Shown: positions 31,220-42,150, counted from the stretch's first letter. The stretch: DNA of 64,000 bases from Psychroflexus tropicus DSM 15496 (GCF_000378765.1 NZ_KB905346.1:80339-144338); one strand, 5' to 3'. Made by a program: numbers and translations. The notes: generated from the letters alone by a model not told the origin.

Positions 31220-32710
31220 TTAATATTTGATAGGCTCACCGTCTTTTGGCAGACTGTTTTCGATGAAGGCTCTAATGTCGTCATTTGCATTTTTTAAATC
31301 TTCTTGCCTTAGGTACATCATGTGGCCACTTTCGTAGGTTTTAAAATAGAGCCTGTCTTTCATTTTACCGCTTTCGTCAATATGCCACATCGTATATTTA
31401 GCATTGAAATAAGTTGTAGCTCCGTCAAACAGTCCTGTTTGGATCATAACTTTCATGCTTGGATTCTGAGCCATAGCCTGTCTCAATTGTTTTCCGGAAT
31501 TATTACGTGTTCTATCCCAGGGATACACGTTTCCAAACATGTTATATTTTAAGTCTGTTTTAAAGTTGAGCTCATGCTTCAGATAATGATTGATGGCTGG
31601 AGTGAATGACTGCAACCAGGAAGTTAATTCTGCATTATAATTTGGTCGAGTTCCTGCTTCTTTTTCATCAAGACCCAGGTATCTGGAATCCAGTCGGCCA
31701 ACCGTATAGCCGTCATCGATTTTAAGGGTTTTCCAAAAGGTATTAAAGGGAACTTCTAAGTTATTCTGAAGAAATACCTTTTCTTCAATACTGGAGTAAT
31801 ACGACATTTTTTCGACGATTTCTTTTTTCTTCTCTTCATCAAGAAACCCACCTTTACTGAGGGCAGGAATCAGTTCCTGAATAGTAAATGCTTCTACTTC
31901 ATCTAGCATTTCAAGAATAGGTTGGTTTTGCAACTCTGGGGCCAGCAGGTCGTGATACCAGGCTGCAGCAGCAAAATAAGGGAGTCTGTTCGCTACTTCC
32001 ACCGGTCCATCTCTTTCTATACCGAGTTCAGTAGGCGAAACCAATATCACACCATTGATGTACATCCAGTGCGAATTCTGCAGTGCATTAGCCAGACCAG
32101 AAACTCTCGTTGTTCCATAGCTTTCACCTATTAGGTATTTCGGTGCAAGCCATTTGTCTTTTCTGCTCACAAAGGTATTGATCCATTCTGCTAAATAATC
32201 AATATCGGCATTGACTCCAAAAAAAGTCTCTTTATCAAAATTTCCTTTTTCATCAAGCACAGGTCTTGAATGACCAGTATTTACAGGATTAACGTAAACA
32301 ATATCTGCTACATCAAGAATACTATGAGGGTTTTCTGAAAATCCATAAGGCTGAACTGGGAAGCCTTCGTCACTAATGTTTAAAATTCTAGGTCCTGTAT
32401 AAGCAAGATGCATCCACACCGAAGCCGAACCAGGGCCTCCATTAAAAGAGATGACCAGGGGTCTTAAATCTTTACCATCGTTATTTCTTTTAGTATCGGC
32501 CTTGTAGTAGGTAAACTGCAAACCTGCAATAGGATGTCCTTGGTCATCCCAAACGGGCTGCATGCCTGTTTCAGCAGTATAATCAATGGTTTTTCCATTG
32601 ATGGTAACACTATGTTTGGTGGTTATGGTTTCATCCACGTTGAATTCAACAGATTGAGCAAGTACCAGCGAAGTACTTAAAATTGAAATAATTGTAAATA
32701 GTCTTTTCAT
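31220..32710 (-). CDS. Secreted serine carboxypeptidase, family S10
   Basis: About 496 residues. I start at MKRLFTII, which gives a clean signal peptide ending in VLAQ; a longer reading only adds an unlikely leader. The S10 motifs GGPGSASVW (oxyanion region) and GESYGTTR (nucleophilic Ser) are clear. The Asp is probably in TGLFDGATTYF and the His in YESGHMMYL. It should remove C-terminal residues from peptides outside the cytoplasm. Single-gene unit. Confidence 0.9.
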   Translation of the reverse strand: MKRLFTIISILSTSLVLAQSVEFNVDETITTKHSVTINGKTIDYTAETGMQPVWDDQGHPIAGLQFTYYKADTKRNNDGKDLRPLVISFNGGPGSASVWMHLAYTGPRILNISDEGFPVQPYGFSENPHSILDVADIVYVNPVNTGHSRPVLDEKGNFDKETFFGVNADIDYLAEWINTFVSRKDKWLAPKYLIGESYGTTRVSGLANALQNSHWMYINGVILVSPTELGIERDGPVEVANRLPYFAAAAWYHDLLAPELQNQPILEMLDEVEAFTIQELIPALSKGGFLDEEKKKEIVEKMSYYSSIEEKVFLQNNLEVPFNTFWKTLKIDDGYTVGRLDSRYLGLDEKEAGTRPNYNAELTSWLQSFTPAINHYLKHELNFKTDLKYNMFGNVYPWDRTRNNSGKQLRQAMAQNPSMKVMIQTGLFDGATTYFNAKYTMWHIDESGKMKDRLYFKTYESGHMMYLRQEDLKNANDDIRAFIENSLPKDGEPIKY

Positions 32711-32807
32711 CTTTAAAAATTTTGCTCTAATATAATTAATACCACTTTCAATTTTGTAGAATAACCCAGAAAACAAGTTTTTTTAGTGCAGCAAGAAAAT
32801 CACCAAT

Positions 32808-32840
32808 AGACCTGTGAGGTTTTTAAAACCTCACAGGTCT
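32808..32840. repeat. Near-perfect 33-base intergenic palindrome
   Basis: Arms AGACCTGTGAGGTTTT and its complement meet with only a one-base offset in the middle. It has no T-run and lies upstream of the carboxypeptidase gene. I recall closely similar palindromes scattered between genes in many Bacteroidota genomes, so it is probably a REP-like repeat rather than a terminator. Confidence 0.7.
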
Positions 32841-32900
32841 GGAATTGTAATTTTTTTATTTTCCAAAACTTGTAATGATCCCGAGTAGAATTTGTTCCAC

Positions 32901-32934
32901 AAAAAAAGCCGTTTCTTTTTTAAGAAACGGCTTT
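32901..32934 (-). terminator. Terminator of groES-groEL
   Basis: A 13-bp stem (AAAGCCGTTTCTT) with a short T loop is followed on the minus strand by a T-run. It ends 24 bases beyond the groEL stop codon. Confidence 0.85.
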
Positions 32935-32957
32935 GATTAATTCATTAAAAGTGATGA

Positions 32958-34616
<1,659 letters not shown>

Positions 34617-34623
34617 TTAGGTT

Positions 34624-34899
34624 TTATACAATCGCTAAGATGTCATCTTCTCTCATGATGAGGTAATCGTTATCCTCATGCTTTAATTCAGTTCCAGAAA
34701 ATTTTCCGTAAAGAACCACATCTCCAACTTTTACAGTCATTTCGTGATCTTTTTTACCATTTCCAACGGCTACAACTTTTCCACGTTGAGGTTTTTCTTT
34801 TGCGGTTTCAGGAATGATAATTCCAGAAGCTGTTTTAGTTTCTGCGGCTTGAGGCTCTACCAGCACTCTATCTGCCAATGGTTTAATATTAACTGCCAT
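34624..34899 (-). CDS. groES: Co-chaperonin GroES (10 kDa)
   Basis: A 91-residue GroES, the lid of the GroEL cage. The [12 protein letters not shown] start, the mobile loop ([20 protein letters not shown]) and [26 protein letters not shown] are all standard. It is the first gene of the heat-shock operon. No CIRCE inverted repeat is visible upstream; a sigma-54-like sequence is present instead. Confidence 0.98.
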   Translation of the reverse strand: MAVNIKPLADRVLVEPQAAETKTASGIIIPETAKEKPQRGKVVAVGNGKKDHEMTVKVGDVVLYGKFSGTELKHEDNDYLIMREDDILAIV

Positions 34900-34930
34900 T
34901 ATTAAAAGGTTTTTAATTAGTTTCAGGACA

Positions 34931-34950
34931 TATGACTAAAAGTGTGCCAA
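34931..34950 (-). promoter_or_regulatory. Possible sigma-54-type promoter of groES-groEL
   Basis: On the minus strand the sequence TTGGCACACTTTTAGT resembles the -24/-12 consensus TTGGCAC-N5-TTGC. The GG and the ten-base spacing are right, but GT replaces GC at -12. It stands about 30 bases before the groES start. The window also encodes a sigma-54 activator, so RpoN is present in this organism. Confidence 0.35.
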
Positions 34951-34973
34951 TAGATATTTGCTGACAGTTTGTA

Positions 34974-35011
34974 AAAAAAAATGCCAGCTTGTCATAAGCC
35001 GGCATTTTTAA
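34974..35011 (-). terminator. Terminator of the miaB-secG operon
   Basis: AAATGCCGGCTT pairs with AAGCTGGCATTT (one mismatch-type pair) and is followed on the minus strand by a long T-run. It lies directly after secG and insulates groES from that operon. Confidence 0.8.
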
Positions 35012-35028
35012 TTTAGTAAAGTATATTT

Positions 35029-35358
35029 TTATTCCTGATCTACAGGAGGCAAGTCGTTGGTTTGAGTATTTTCTATCGGAGCTTGATTTTCATCTAATAG
35101 TTTAGAATCCTGGCCCGTTCTGTTGCTAATGATAGTCACGTTGGACAATAAAATTAAGACCAATAATAAAGTGGCTAATGCCCAGGTACTCTTATCTAGA
35201 AAGTCTGAGGTTTGTTTGACACCCCCAACTTGCTGAGAGCCACCTCCACCAAATGATGAAGATAATCCGCCGCCTTTTGGATTTTGAACCATAATAACAA
35301 CGATTAATAAAAAGGCTACGATCACGATGAGGATTAAAAAAATGGAAAATGTACTCAT
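35029..35358 (-). CDS. secG: Preprotein translocase subunit SecG
   Basis: A 109-residue SecG. Two membrane helices (FLILIVIVAFLLIVVIMVQ and ALATLLLVLILLSNV) flank the conserved loop VQNPKGGGLSSSFGGGGSQQ. The C-terminal tail is acidic, a flavobacterial feature. It assists SecYE in protein export. It lies two bases after the TPR-like gene, at the end of the miaB operon. Confidence 0.93.
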   Translation of the reverse strand: MSTFSIFLILIVIVAFLLIVVIMVQNPKGGGLSSSFGGGGSQQVGGVKQTSDFLDKSTWALATLLLVLILLSNVTIISNRTGQDSKLLDENQAPIENTQTNDLPPVDQE

Positions 35359-35360
35359 TA

Positions 35361-36128
35361 TTATTTATTTTCTTTAAGTCGTTCTATTTCTTGAATTTGG
35401 TCTGCAAAGAAAGTACTTTTTTCGGGATTATTCAAAATTAATATCTTAAAAGCCTGAATGGCTTTATCATAACGTTTTTGCTCCACATAAACTCTTGCTA
35501 AGGTCTCTGTCATGAGGCTCGTAGAGGGCTCGTGTTTGGCTATAATTCTATCTGAGGCCTCGTAAGTTTTGGTCGGGACAATCTTCGGATTGTTTTTGAT
35601 AAATTCGTCAATAATCCTGAATTGAGGATTATTAGTCTCTGATTGACCATTGTCTTCTGTCTCATTTATTGGTTTTATTTGAGTCAACTTAAGCCATTCG
35701 TTGAAAGAATGTGTCTCTGCAGAATTGAAATTCAAAGGTTCTCCAGAGTGTTCCTGAGGGCTTGCTTCTTTTTCTACAAAAAGCTCTGGATCGTTAATTT
35801 GATTAACGAATTCTTCATTGATTTCAAATTCAGAAGTTTCTTTTTCATACTGGATTAACTCATCTATTTTATCAGCAATTTTTAGTTGCTCAAACTCGCT
35901 GGAGGTGATGAGGTCAAATAAAACAGATCTGTCTTGAGTGTGAGCTGCAGTTTCTTTCAAAAAGTTGTTATACCTATAACTATTATTATATTTCAGTAGC
36001 TTAAGTTTCAGTGCATATAGCGGTTGAAAGTAGGGATAGGTGTCGATCGCATGCTCCAGTGCTTCTAAAGACGAAGAGTCGAATTCTACTGGAGATTTTA
36101 TCAAATGTAAAAGCGATTCTTTTTGCAT
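35361..36128 (-). CDS. Tetratricopeptide-like protein of unknown function
   Basis: A 255-residue cytoplasmic protein without a signal peptide. It is strongly acidic in the middle. The C-terminal 50 residues form a TPR-like pair of helices (LARVYVEQKRYDKAIQAFKIL), and the N-terminal helix region ALEHAIDTYPYFQPLYALKLKLL is also repeat-like. It overlaps the lptE stop by one base and precedes secG by two, so it is probably made together with envelope-biogenesis proteins and may act as an adaptor. No specific function can be given. Confidence 0.75.
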   Translation of the reverse strand: MQKESLLHLIKSPVEFDSSSLEALEHAIDTYPYFQPLYALKLKLLKYNNSYRYNNFLKETAAHTQDRSVLFDLITSSEFEQLKIADKIDELIQYEKETSEFEINEEFVNQINDPELFVEKEASPQEHSGEPLNFNSAETHSFNEWLKLTQIKPINETEDNGQSETNNPQFRIIDEFIKNNPKIVPTKTYEASDRIIAKHEPSTSLMTETLARVYVEQKRYDKAIQAFKILILNNPEKSTFFADQIQEIERLKENK

Positions 36129-36628
36129 TACCAGTTGGTTAGTGAAGCGTTGAAAACATCTTGAGTGATTCTTAAAAAAACTTCTTCGATAGCCTCTTCT
36201 TTCTGAGCTCCTGTTAATTGTTCATTTCCAGGAAAATCAAAATAGAAAGAGAAAGTCTGTTCAAAATCTTTTTCAGGTTCTAGTGTGTTATAGAATCTCA
36301 CATTCACAGCGATGGTTAATCGGTTTTGAGCTGCAGTACTTTCTGCAGTAGCCGTCATAGGAGCGACATAATATCTGGTAATTTCTCCTTCATAAATTAA
36401 GTCTCCATTGGTGTTAGCTAAAATCAGGCTGGTTTGATTTTGAATCAAATCCTGTAATTGTAGGGTAAACTGCCTATCTATACCTGGCTCGACTAGTTGA
36501 GCTGTGTTTTGAAAGAAATTCACCTGAAAGGTTTCTGCGTTACCTGTGTCGGCTCCTGTAAAAGAGTAATATTTACAAGAATTTAATGTTAGGATGAACA
36601 GAAAAGCCGCAGTGAGTTTGAATCTCAT
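36128..36628 (-). CDS. lptE: LptE-like outer-membrane LPS-assembly lipoprotein
   Basis: A 166-residue lipoprotein (lipobox LTLNSC, Cys18) with the pattern of the Bacteroidota LptE group: an early NAETFQVNFFQNTA strand, a helix with TLQLQDLIQNQTSL, then YEGEITRYYVAPM. LptE plugs the LptD barrel during lipopolysaccharide delivery to the outer surface. LptD is not in this window. The gene overlaps its neighbours on both sides by one base, showing strong coupling. Confidence 0.8.
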   Translation of the reverse strand: MRFKLTAAFLFILTLNSCKYYSFTGADTGNAETFQVNFFQNTAQLVEPGIDRQFTLQLQDLIQNQTSLILANTNGDLIYEGEITRYYVAPMTATAESTAAQNRLTIAVNVRFYNTLEPEKDFEQTFSFYFDFPGNEQLTGAQKEEAIEEVFLRITQDVFNASLTNW

Positions 36629-37902
36629 TATAAATCGTATTGTTTAATTTTTCTATAAAGTGTTCTTTCGCTAATACCGAGTTCATCGGCAGCGGGCTTA
36701 CGTTTCCCTTGATGTCTTTCCAGCGATTTTTTTATGAGCTCCACTTCTTTGTCCTGCAAAGATAAAGTTTCTTCCTCTTCAATATCTTCAGCATAATCGT
36801 AGGGGTCATCTACGGCCGTTTCCATATCTCTTACTTTGTTTTGATTGGGAAGCTGAAGTATTTCTAACTGTTCTTGATGAGACTCTTCAGAAAAATCCCT
36901 CTCTGTGTCAGAATCTCCGTAAACCTTCTTAATAAGGCTAAGATTTTCCTCCTTAAAGGTTTCATCGTTTTCCTTTTCCATCAGCTCCAGAGTGAGTTTC
37001 TTAAGATCATTAAGATCATTCTTCATATCGAAGAGCACTTTATAAAGGATTTCTCTCTCATTACTAAAGTCACCTTTGCTGCTTTTGTCTTCTGAAATAA
37101 CCGAAGGTAAATTAGAACTGTTTTTGGGTAAATAATGATGTAAAGTAGCTTCATCTACTTCTCTTTCCTTTTCCAGGACAGAAATTTGTTCGGTCACATT
37201 TTTGAGCTGTCTAATATTCCCAGGCCAGCTGCAGCTTTCCAGGACTTTTACAGCTCTTTCTGTGAGTCGCACTGTTGGCATTTTGTATTTCAAAGCAAAA
37301 TCCGAAGCAAACTTCCTAAACAATAAATGAATATCTGAACGTCTTTCTCTTAGAGGTGAAAGATTGATCTCTACCGTGTTAAGTCTGTAGTATAAATCTT
37401 CTCTAAACTTATTCTTCTTGATGGCTTCAATCATGTTTACGTTGGTTGCTGCCACAATTCTCACATTAGACTTTTGAACTTTAGAAGAGCCCACTTTAAT
37501 AAATTCTCCAGTTTCCAGCACTCTTAGTAACCTTACTTGAGTGGTCAAAGGCAATTCACCAACTTCATCTAAAAAGATGGTGCCTCCATCAGCTTCTTTA
37601 AAATAACCATCTCTCGCTTGATTGGCACCTGTAAAAGCTCCTTTTTCATGGCCAAAAAGTTCACTATCTATAGTGCCTTCCGGAATAGCACCGCAATTTA
37701 CAGCAATATATTTGGCGTGTTTCCTATGGGATAGAGCATGTATTATTTTGGGAAGGCTTTCTTTTCCTACGCCGCTTTCTCCAGTCACAAGTACAGAGAT
37801 ATCTGTTGGAGCAACGCGAATAGATTTCTCTATTGCCCGGTTGAGACTCGGATCGTTTCCTATAATTTCAAATCGTTGTTTGACCGATTGTGGTGATTCC
37901 AT
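36628..37902 (-). CDS. Sigma-54-dependent transcriptional activator without sensory domain
   Basis: About 424 residues, started at MESPQSVKQ because a longer reading would overlap miaB. The AAA+ domain begins almost at once: Walker A GESGVGKE (residues 41-48), the sigma-54 contact loop GAFTGA (88-93), and then the DEVGELPL Walker B. A long acidic linker is followed by a Fis-type helix-turn-helix at the C-terminus (GKRKPAADELGISERTLYRKIKQ). No receiver, GAF or PAS domain is present, so activity may be set by expression level or by a partner. It sits in an operon with miaB, lptE and secG. Confidence 0.92.
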   Translation of the reverse strand: MESPQSVKQRFEIIGNDPSLNRAIEKSIRVAPTDISVLVTGESGVGKESLPKIIHALSHRKHAKYIAVNCGAIPEGTIDSELFGHEKGAFTGANQARDGYFKEADGGTIFLDEVGELPLTTQVRLLRVLETGEFIKVGSSKVQKSNVRIVAATNVNMIEAIKKNKFREDLYYRLNTVEINLSPLRERRSDIHLLFRKFASDFALKYKMPTVRLTERAVKVLESCSWPGNIRQLKNVTEQISVLEKEREVDEATLHHYLPKNSSNLPSVISEDKSSKGDFSNEREILYKVLFDMKNDLNDLKKLTLELMEKENDETFKEENLSLIKKVYGDSDTERDFSEESHQEQLEILQLPNQNKVRDMETAVDDPYDYAEDIEEEETLSLQDKEVELIKKSLERHQGKRKPAADELGISERTLYRKIKQYDL

Positions 37903-37915
37903 AATACTAATGAAT

Positions 37916-39373
37916 TTAAGAAGAGATAGTTTGCATAGGTCCATACCCTATAGCTTCTCCCTTGAGAGTGGCGCTTGTACAGTCTTTCATTTCGACGAGA
38001 ACATAATCACCAATTTTGTAGTGTTCTTTTGGAAAAACAACTGTTGTATTTTGAGTGTTTCGTCCACTCCATTCCAAATCAGATTTCTTAGATTCTTTTT
38101 CAATAAGAACTTCTTCCACTTTTCCGAGATGTTGTTCTGTTCTAAAGCGAGAATGCTTTTGTTGCAGGTCTATAACCTCCTGGAGTCTTCGTTTTTTGGT
38201 TGTTTCAGGAATATCATCTTCAAACTTTTTAGCCCCTAAAGTGCCAGGACGCTCAGAATAGGCGAACATATAACCAAAATCATACTTTACATACTCCATT
38301 AGAGAGAGAGTATCCTGATGATCTTGCTCTGTCTCCGTGGGGAAGCCAGTAATCATATCTTGCGAAATCCCACAATCTGGAATGATTGCTCTGATGTTAT
38401 CAATCAATTTAAAATACTCCTCACGGGTATGCAGGCGATTCATTTTCTTTAGAATTCGGTCACTGCCACTTTGCACTGGAAGGTGAATATAATCACATAT
38501 GTTTCTGTGTTTTGACATCACCTCTATAACATCCAAAGTCATGTCCTGAGGATTGGAAGTTGAAAACCGAATCCGCATGCCGGGCTGTGCTTTTGCGACC
38601 ATATCCAAAAGGCCTGCAAAATTAACAGCAGTAGCTTTTTGCATGTCGGTTGCCTTTTTAAAATCTTTTTTAAGTCCGCCACCATACCATAGATAACTAT
38701 CTACATTTTGTCCAAGAAGTGTAATCTCTTTAAATCCCTTATTCCATAGGTCATTAACTTCATCTAATATACTTTTTGGATCTCGACTTCGCTCTCTTCC
38801 TCGGGTGAAAGGCACTACACAAAAGGTGCACATGTTATCACAGCCTCTGGTGATAGATACAAATGCCGAAACTCCATTGCTTTGCAATCTCACTGGAGAG
38901 ACGTCGCCGTAAGTTTCTTCTTTGGAGAGGATCACATTGATGGCATCTCTTCCATTTTCTACTTCATCGAGCAGGTTAGGTAGGTCTTTATAGGCATCTG
39001 GTCCAACGACTAGATCTACAATTTTTTCCTCCTCCAGAAATTTGTGCTTTAAGCGTTCTGCCATACAGCCTAAAACCCCTACTTTCATAGAAGGATTATC
39101 CTTTTTGATGGCATTAAATTTTTCTAATCGTTTTCTTACGGTTTGCTCTGCTTTATCACGTATCGAGCAGGTATTGACCAAGACCAGATCTGCCTCTATC
39201 AATTCGTTGGTGGTGTTATATCCTTGCTGATCTAGAATGGAAGCTACAATTTCGCTGTCGCTAAAATTCATAGCACATCCGTAACTTTCTATATAAAGTT
39301 TTTTTGAGTTATTGTCTTTCTTTTCTTTTACTAAGGTCTGACCCTGTAGGCTTTCATCAATTATCTTGTCCAT
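37916..39373 (-). CDS. miaB: tRNA-2-methylthio-N6-dimethylallyladenosine synthase MiaB
   Basis: About 485 residues, started at the ATG of MDKIIDES. It is a radical-SAM methylthiotransferase that modifies A37 of tRNAs reading U-starting codons. The N-terminal domain holds three Cys for an auxiliary cluster (ESYGCAMNFSDSE, NTCSIRDKAE, GCMAERLK). The radical-SAM CxxxCxxC is in RGCDNMCTFCVVPF, and a TRAM domain closes the protein. It is first in its operon, 21 bases downstream of a good promoter. Confidence 0.96.
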   Translation of the reverse strand: MDKIIDESLQGQTLVKEKKDNNSKKLYIESYGCAMNFSDSEIVASILDQQGYNTTNELIEADLVLVNTCSIRDKAEQTVRKRLEKFNAIKKDNPSMKVGVLGCMAERLKHKFLEEEKIVDLVVGPDAYKDLPNLLDEVENGRDAINVILSKEETYGDVSPVRLQSNGVSAFVSITRGCDNMCTFCVVPFTRGRERSRDPKSILDEVNDLWNKGFKEITLLGQNVDSYLWYGGGLKKDFKKATDMQKATAVNFAGLLDMVAKAQPGMRIRFSTSNPQDMTLDVIEVMSKHRNICDYIHLPVQSGSDRILKKMNRLHTREEYFKLIDNIRAIIPDCGISQDMITGFPTETEQDHQDTLSLMEYVKYDFGYMFAYSERPGTLGAKKFEDDIPETTKKRRLQEVIDLQQKHSRFRTEQHLGKVEEVLIEKESKKSDLEWSGRNTQNTTVVFPKEHYKIGDYVLVEMKDCTSATLKGEAIGYGPMQTISS

Positions 39374-39393
39374 GTCAAGCAATAAAATTTTGA

Positions 39394-39423
39394 CAAAGAT
39401 ACACGATCTCTTTTTGCTGACAA
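39394..39423 (-). promoter_or_regulatory. Promoter of the miaB / sigma-54 activator / lptE / secG operon
   Basis: On the minus strand TTG, a spacer of exactly 19 bases and TATCTTTG match the Bacteroidota consensus. It ends 20 bases before the miaB start codon. Confidence 0.75.
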
Positions 39424-39535
39424 AATGTCATTTTATAGTTTTTTTCATTTATTTTATAACTGTATTTCGAAGCTTAGTAAAGCTATGACTTGTCTACTTT
39501 AGGCATGTTCTTAAATCAAAATCCAAAAAATCGTA

Positions 39536-39543
39536 TACTTTTG
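39536..39543 (+). promoter_or_regulatory. Probable -7 element of the topA promoter
   Basis: TACTTTTG fits TAnnTTTG and stands 18 bases before the topA start codon. No TTG is found at the ideal upstream distance. Confidence 0.4.
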
Positions 39544-39561
39544 CAGTATAAATTTTATTAA

Positions 39562-42135
39562 ATGGCAAAAAATCTAGTAATTGTTGAGTCTCCTGCCAAA
39601 GCTAAGACGATAGAGAAATTTTTAGGTAAAGATTATAAAGTGGCTTCCAGCTTTGGTCACATTGCAGACTTACCTTCCAAAGAACTGGGTGTAGATGTTG
39701 ATAATGATTTTAAACCTAAATATATTGTCAATAGTGATAAGAAGGACGTTGTGAAAAAACTGACTAAACTTGCCAAAGCTTCTGAAACCGTATGGCTAGC
39801 CAGTGATGAAGATAGAGAAGGAGAGGCGATAGCCTGGCATTTATCTGATGAACTCAAACTGGATGAGGCCAAAACCAAACGAATTGTATTTTCAGAAATC
39901 ACTGAGACTGCTATTAAAAAAGCGATAAAGAACCCGAGAGAAATTGATTATAATCTAGTGAATGCTCAAAAGGCGAGACGTGTTCTTGACCGTCTTGTGG
40001 GCTATGAATTATCTCCTATATTATGGAGGAAAGTAAAAGGAGGACTTTCTGCAGGGCGAGTACAGTCTGTTTCTGTGAGGTTGATTGTGGAACGCGAACG
40101 CGAGATCATAGATTTTGATCCTGAAGTATTTTACAGGGTAGATGCTGAATTCAAAACAGAACAAGGCTCCAGTTTTAAAGCCAAACTCCCCAAAAATTTA
40201 AAGTCCAGGAAAGAAGCCGAGGCTTTTTTAGAAGCTCAAAAACAAGCAGAATTCAAAGTTAGTGACCTAACTAAAAAGCCAGCAAAAAAATCTCCAGCGC
40301 CCCCATTTACGACCTCTACTTTACAGCAAGAAGCAGCAAGGAAGCTATATTTTTCTGTGAGTAAAACCATGAACATGGCTCAAAGGCTTTACGAGGCTGG
40401 TCATATTACTTATATGAGAACAGATAGTGTTAATTTATCTAAACAGGCCAAGCAGAGTGCAGAAGATGAGATAAAAAGCGCTTACGGTGATCAATACCAT
40501 AAAGCAAGGAATTATAAAGGAAAATCTAAAGGTGCCCAAGAAGCTCACGAAGCAATAAGACCTACTAATTTTGCAAACCACCAGATCGATGCTGAGCGTG
40601 ACCAGCAAAGGTTGTATGAATTGATATGGAAACGCGGCATAGCCTCTCAGATGAGTGATGCATCTCTGGAGCGTACCAATGTAAGAATATCTTCAAATAA
40701 AGATGAACGCGAATTCTCAGCCAATGGTGAAGTTGTGAAATTTGATGGATTCTTAAAAGTATATTTAGAAGGTAAGGATGAAGAAGATGAGGAACAAAGT
40801 GGATTGTTGCCTGCTATGAAAGTTGGCGAATCTCTGCTTAACCAATTTATTCAGGCTACAGAACGCTATACTAGGCCTCCATCTCGTTATACAGAAGCCT
40901 CTTTAGTAAAAAAACTTGAAGAATTGGGTATCGGTAGACCTTCTACTTACGCGCCTACTATTTCTACGATTCAAAACAGAAAATATATTGAAAAGGGAAA
41001 TGTAGAGGGGGTTGAACGCAAATACACTCAATACACCTTTAAAGATGATGATATAAAAACAGAAACACTCTCGGAAAAAGTGGGGAGTGATAAAGGTAAG
41101 TTAGTACCTACCGATGTTGGTATGGTAGTAAATGACTTCCTGGTGAAGCATTTTAAAGGTATCCTAGACTATAATTTTACAGCTAAACTCGAGCAGGATT
41201 TTGATGAGGTTGCTGAGGGTAATGCTAAGTGGACTAAAGTGATGAAGGATTTTTATATACATTTTCACCCCAACGTTTTAGATGTGGCAGCCAATGCAGA
41301 GCGGGAAGTGGGTGAGCGTGTTTTAGGTAAGGATCCAGAAACGGGAAAACCTGTAAGTGCTCGTTTAGGTAAATTTGGGCCTATGGTTCAAATTGGATCT
41401 GTAGAAGACGATGAAAAACCAAGGTTTGCAAGTTTGAAACCAGATCAGACTTTAAGTTCTGTAACTTATGAGGAAGCGATGGACCTCTTTAAACTTCCTA
41501 AGCAGCTTGGTGAGTATAAAGGAGAAGAGGTAGAAACCAATATTGGCCGTTTTGGTCCCTACGTAAGATTTGGAAAGAAATTCGTTTCCTTAGAAAAAGG
41601 AGAAGATCCTTTGGATGTCACTTATGACAGAGCTTTAGAATTAATCAAAGCTAAAGAAAAAGCAGAAGAGCCAATTTACTATTATAAGGATAAAGGAGTT
41701 CAAAAAGGAGTTGGTCGATTTGGTCCTTATTTGAAATGGGACGGAATGTTTATCAATGTCAATAAAAAATATGATTTCGATAATTTATCTGAAGAGGATA
41801 TCATTGAATTGATTGAAGATAAAATTCAAAAAGAAAAGGATAAGCTGATTCACCATTGGGAAGAACAGGGGATTAAACTCGAAAAAGCAAGGTGGGGTAG
41901 ATTTAAGTTGTCTAAAGGAAAAACGAAAGTTGAACTTCCTAAGACGACAGATGCTGAAGGTATGGCCTTGGATGAGGCTGAAGCTATTTTAGAAAAGAAT
42001 ACTAAATCTAAAAAGAAGCCAGCTAAAAAGAAAAGCTCGTCAAAAACCAAAAAAGGGAGCACCAAAAAAACCACGTCTAAGACCAAAAAATCAACAAGCA
42101 AAAAGTCCACAGGAAAATCATCCAAAACCAAATAA
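39562..42135 (+). CDS. topA: DNA topoisomerase I
   Basis: An 857-residue type IA topoisomerase that relaxes negative supercoils. The TOPRIM domain (VIVESPAKAKTIEKFLG; later DEDREGEAIAWH) is N-terminal. The active-site Tyr284 is in ITYMRTDS. Three topoisomerase C-terminal repeats with a GRFGPYVRFG pattern follow. The protein ends in a very Lys/Ser/Thr-rich tail of about 50 residues instead of Cys4 zinc fingers, probably for non-specific DNA contact. It is co-directional with the arginase-like gene 15 bases downstream. Confidence 0.97.
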   Translation: MAKNLVIVESPAKAKTIEKFLGKDYKVASSFGHIADLPSKELGVDVDNDFKPKYIVNSDKKDVVKKLTKLAKASETVWLASDEDREGEAIAWHLSDELKLDEAKTKRIVFSEITETAIKKAIKNPREIDYNLVNAQKARRVLDRLVGYELSPILWRKVKGGLSAGRVQSVSVRLIVEREREIIDFDPEVFYRVDAEFKTEQGSSFKAKLPKNLKSRKEAEAFLEAQKQAEFKVSDLTKKPAKKSPAPPFTTSTLQQEAARKLYFSVSKTMNMAQRLYEAGHITYMRTDSVNLSKQAKQSAEDEIKSAYGDQYHKARNYKGKSKGAQEAHEAIRPTNFANHQIDAERDQQRLYELIWKRGIASQMSDASLERTNVRISSNKDEREFSANGEVVKFDGFLKVYLEGKDEEDEEQSGLLPAMKVGESLLNQFIQATERYTRPPSRYTEASLVKKLEELGIGRPSTYAPTISTIQNRKYIEKGNVEGVERKYTQYTFKDDDIKTETLSEKVGSDKGKLVPTDVGMVVNDFLVKHFKGILDYNFTAKLEQDFDEVAEGNAKWTKVMKDFYIHFHPNVLDVAANAEREVGERVLGKDPETGKPVSARLGKFGPMVQIGSVEDDEKPRFASLKPDQTLSSVTYEEAMDLFKLPKQLGEYKGEEVETNIGRFGPYVRFGKKFVSLEKGEDPLDVTYDRALELIKAKEKAEEPIYYYKDKGVQKGVGRFGPYLKWDGMFINVNKKYDFDNLSEEDIIELIEDKIQKEKDKLIHHWEEQGIKLEKARWGRFKLSKGKTKVELPKTTDAEGMALDEAEAILEKNTKSKKKPAKKKSSSKTKKGSTKKTTSKTKKSTSKKSTGKSSKTK

Positions 42136-42150
42136 TATCTTACTAACTCA

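Noticed and set aside
32711..32776. Upstream start of the serine carboxypeptidase
   Set aside because: Starting at MKRLFTII gives a standard signal peptide, whereas the extension would bury it.
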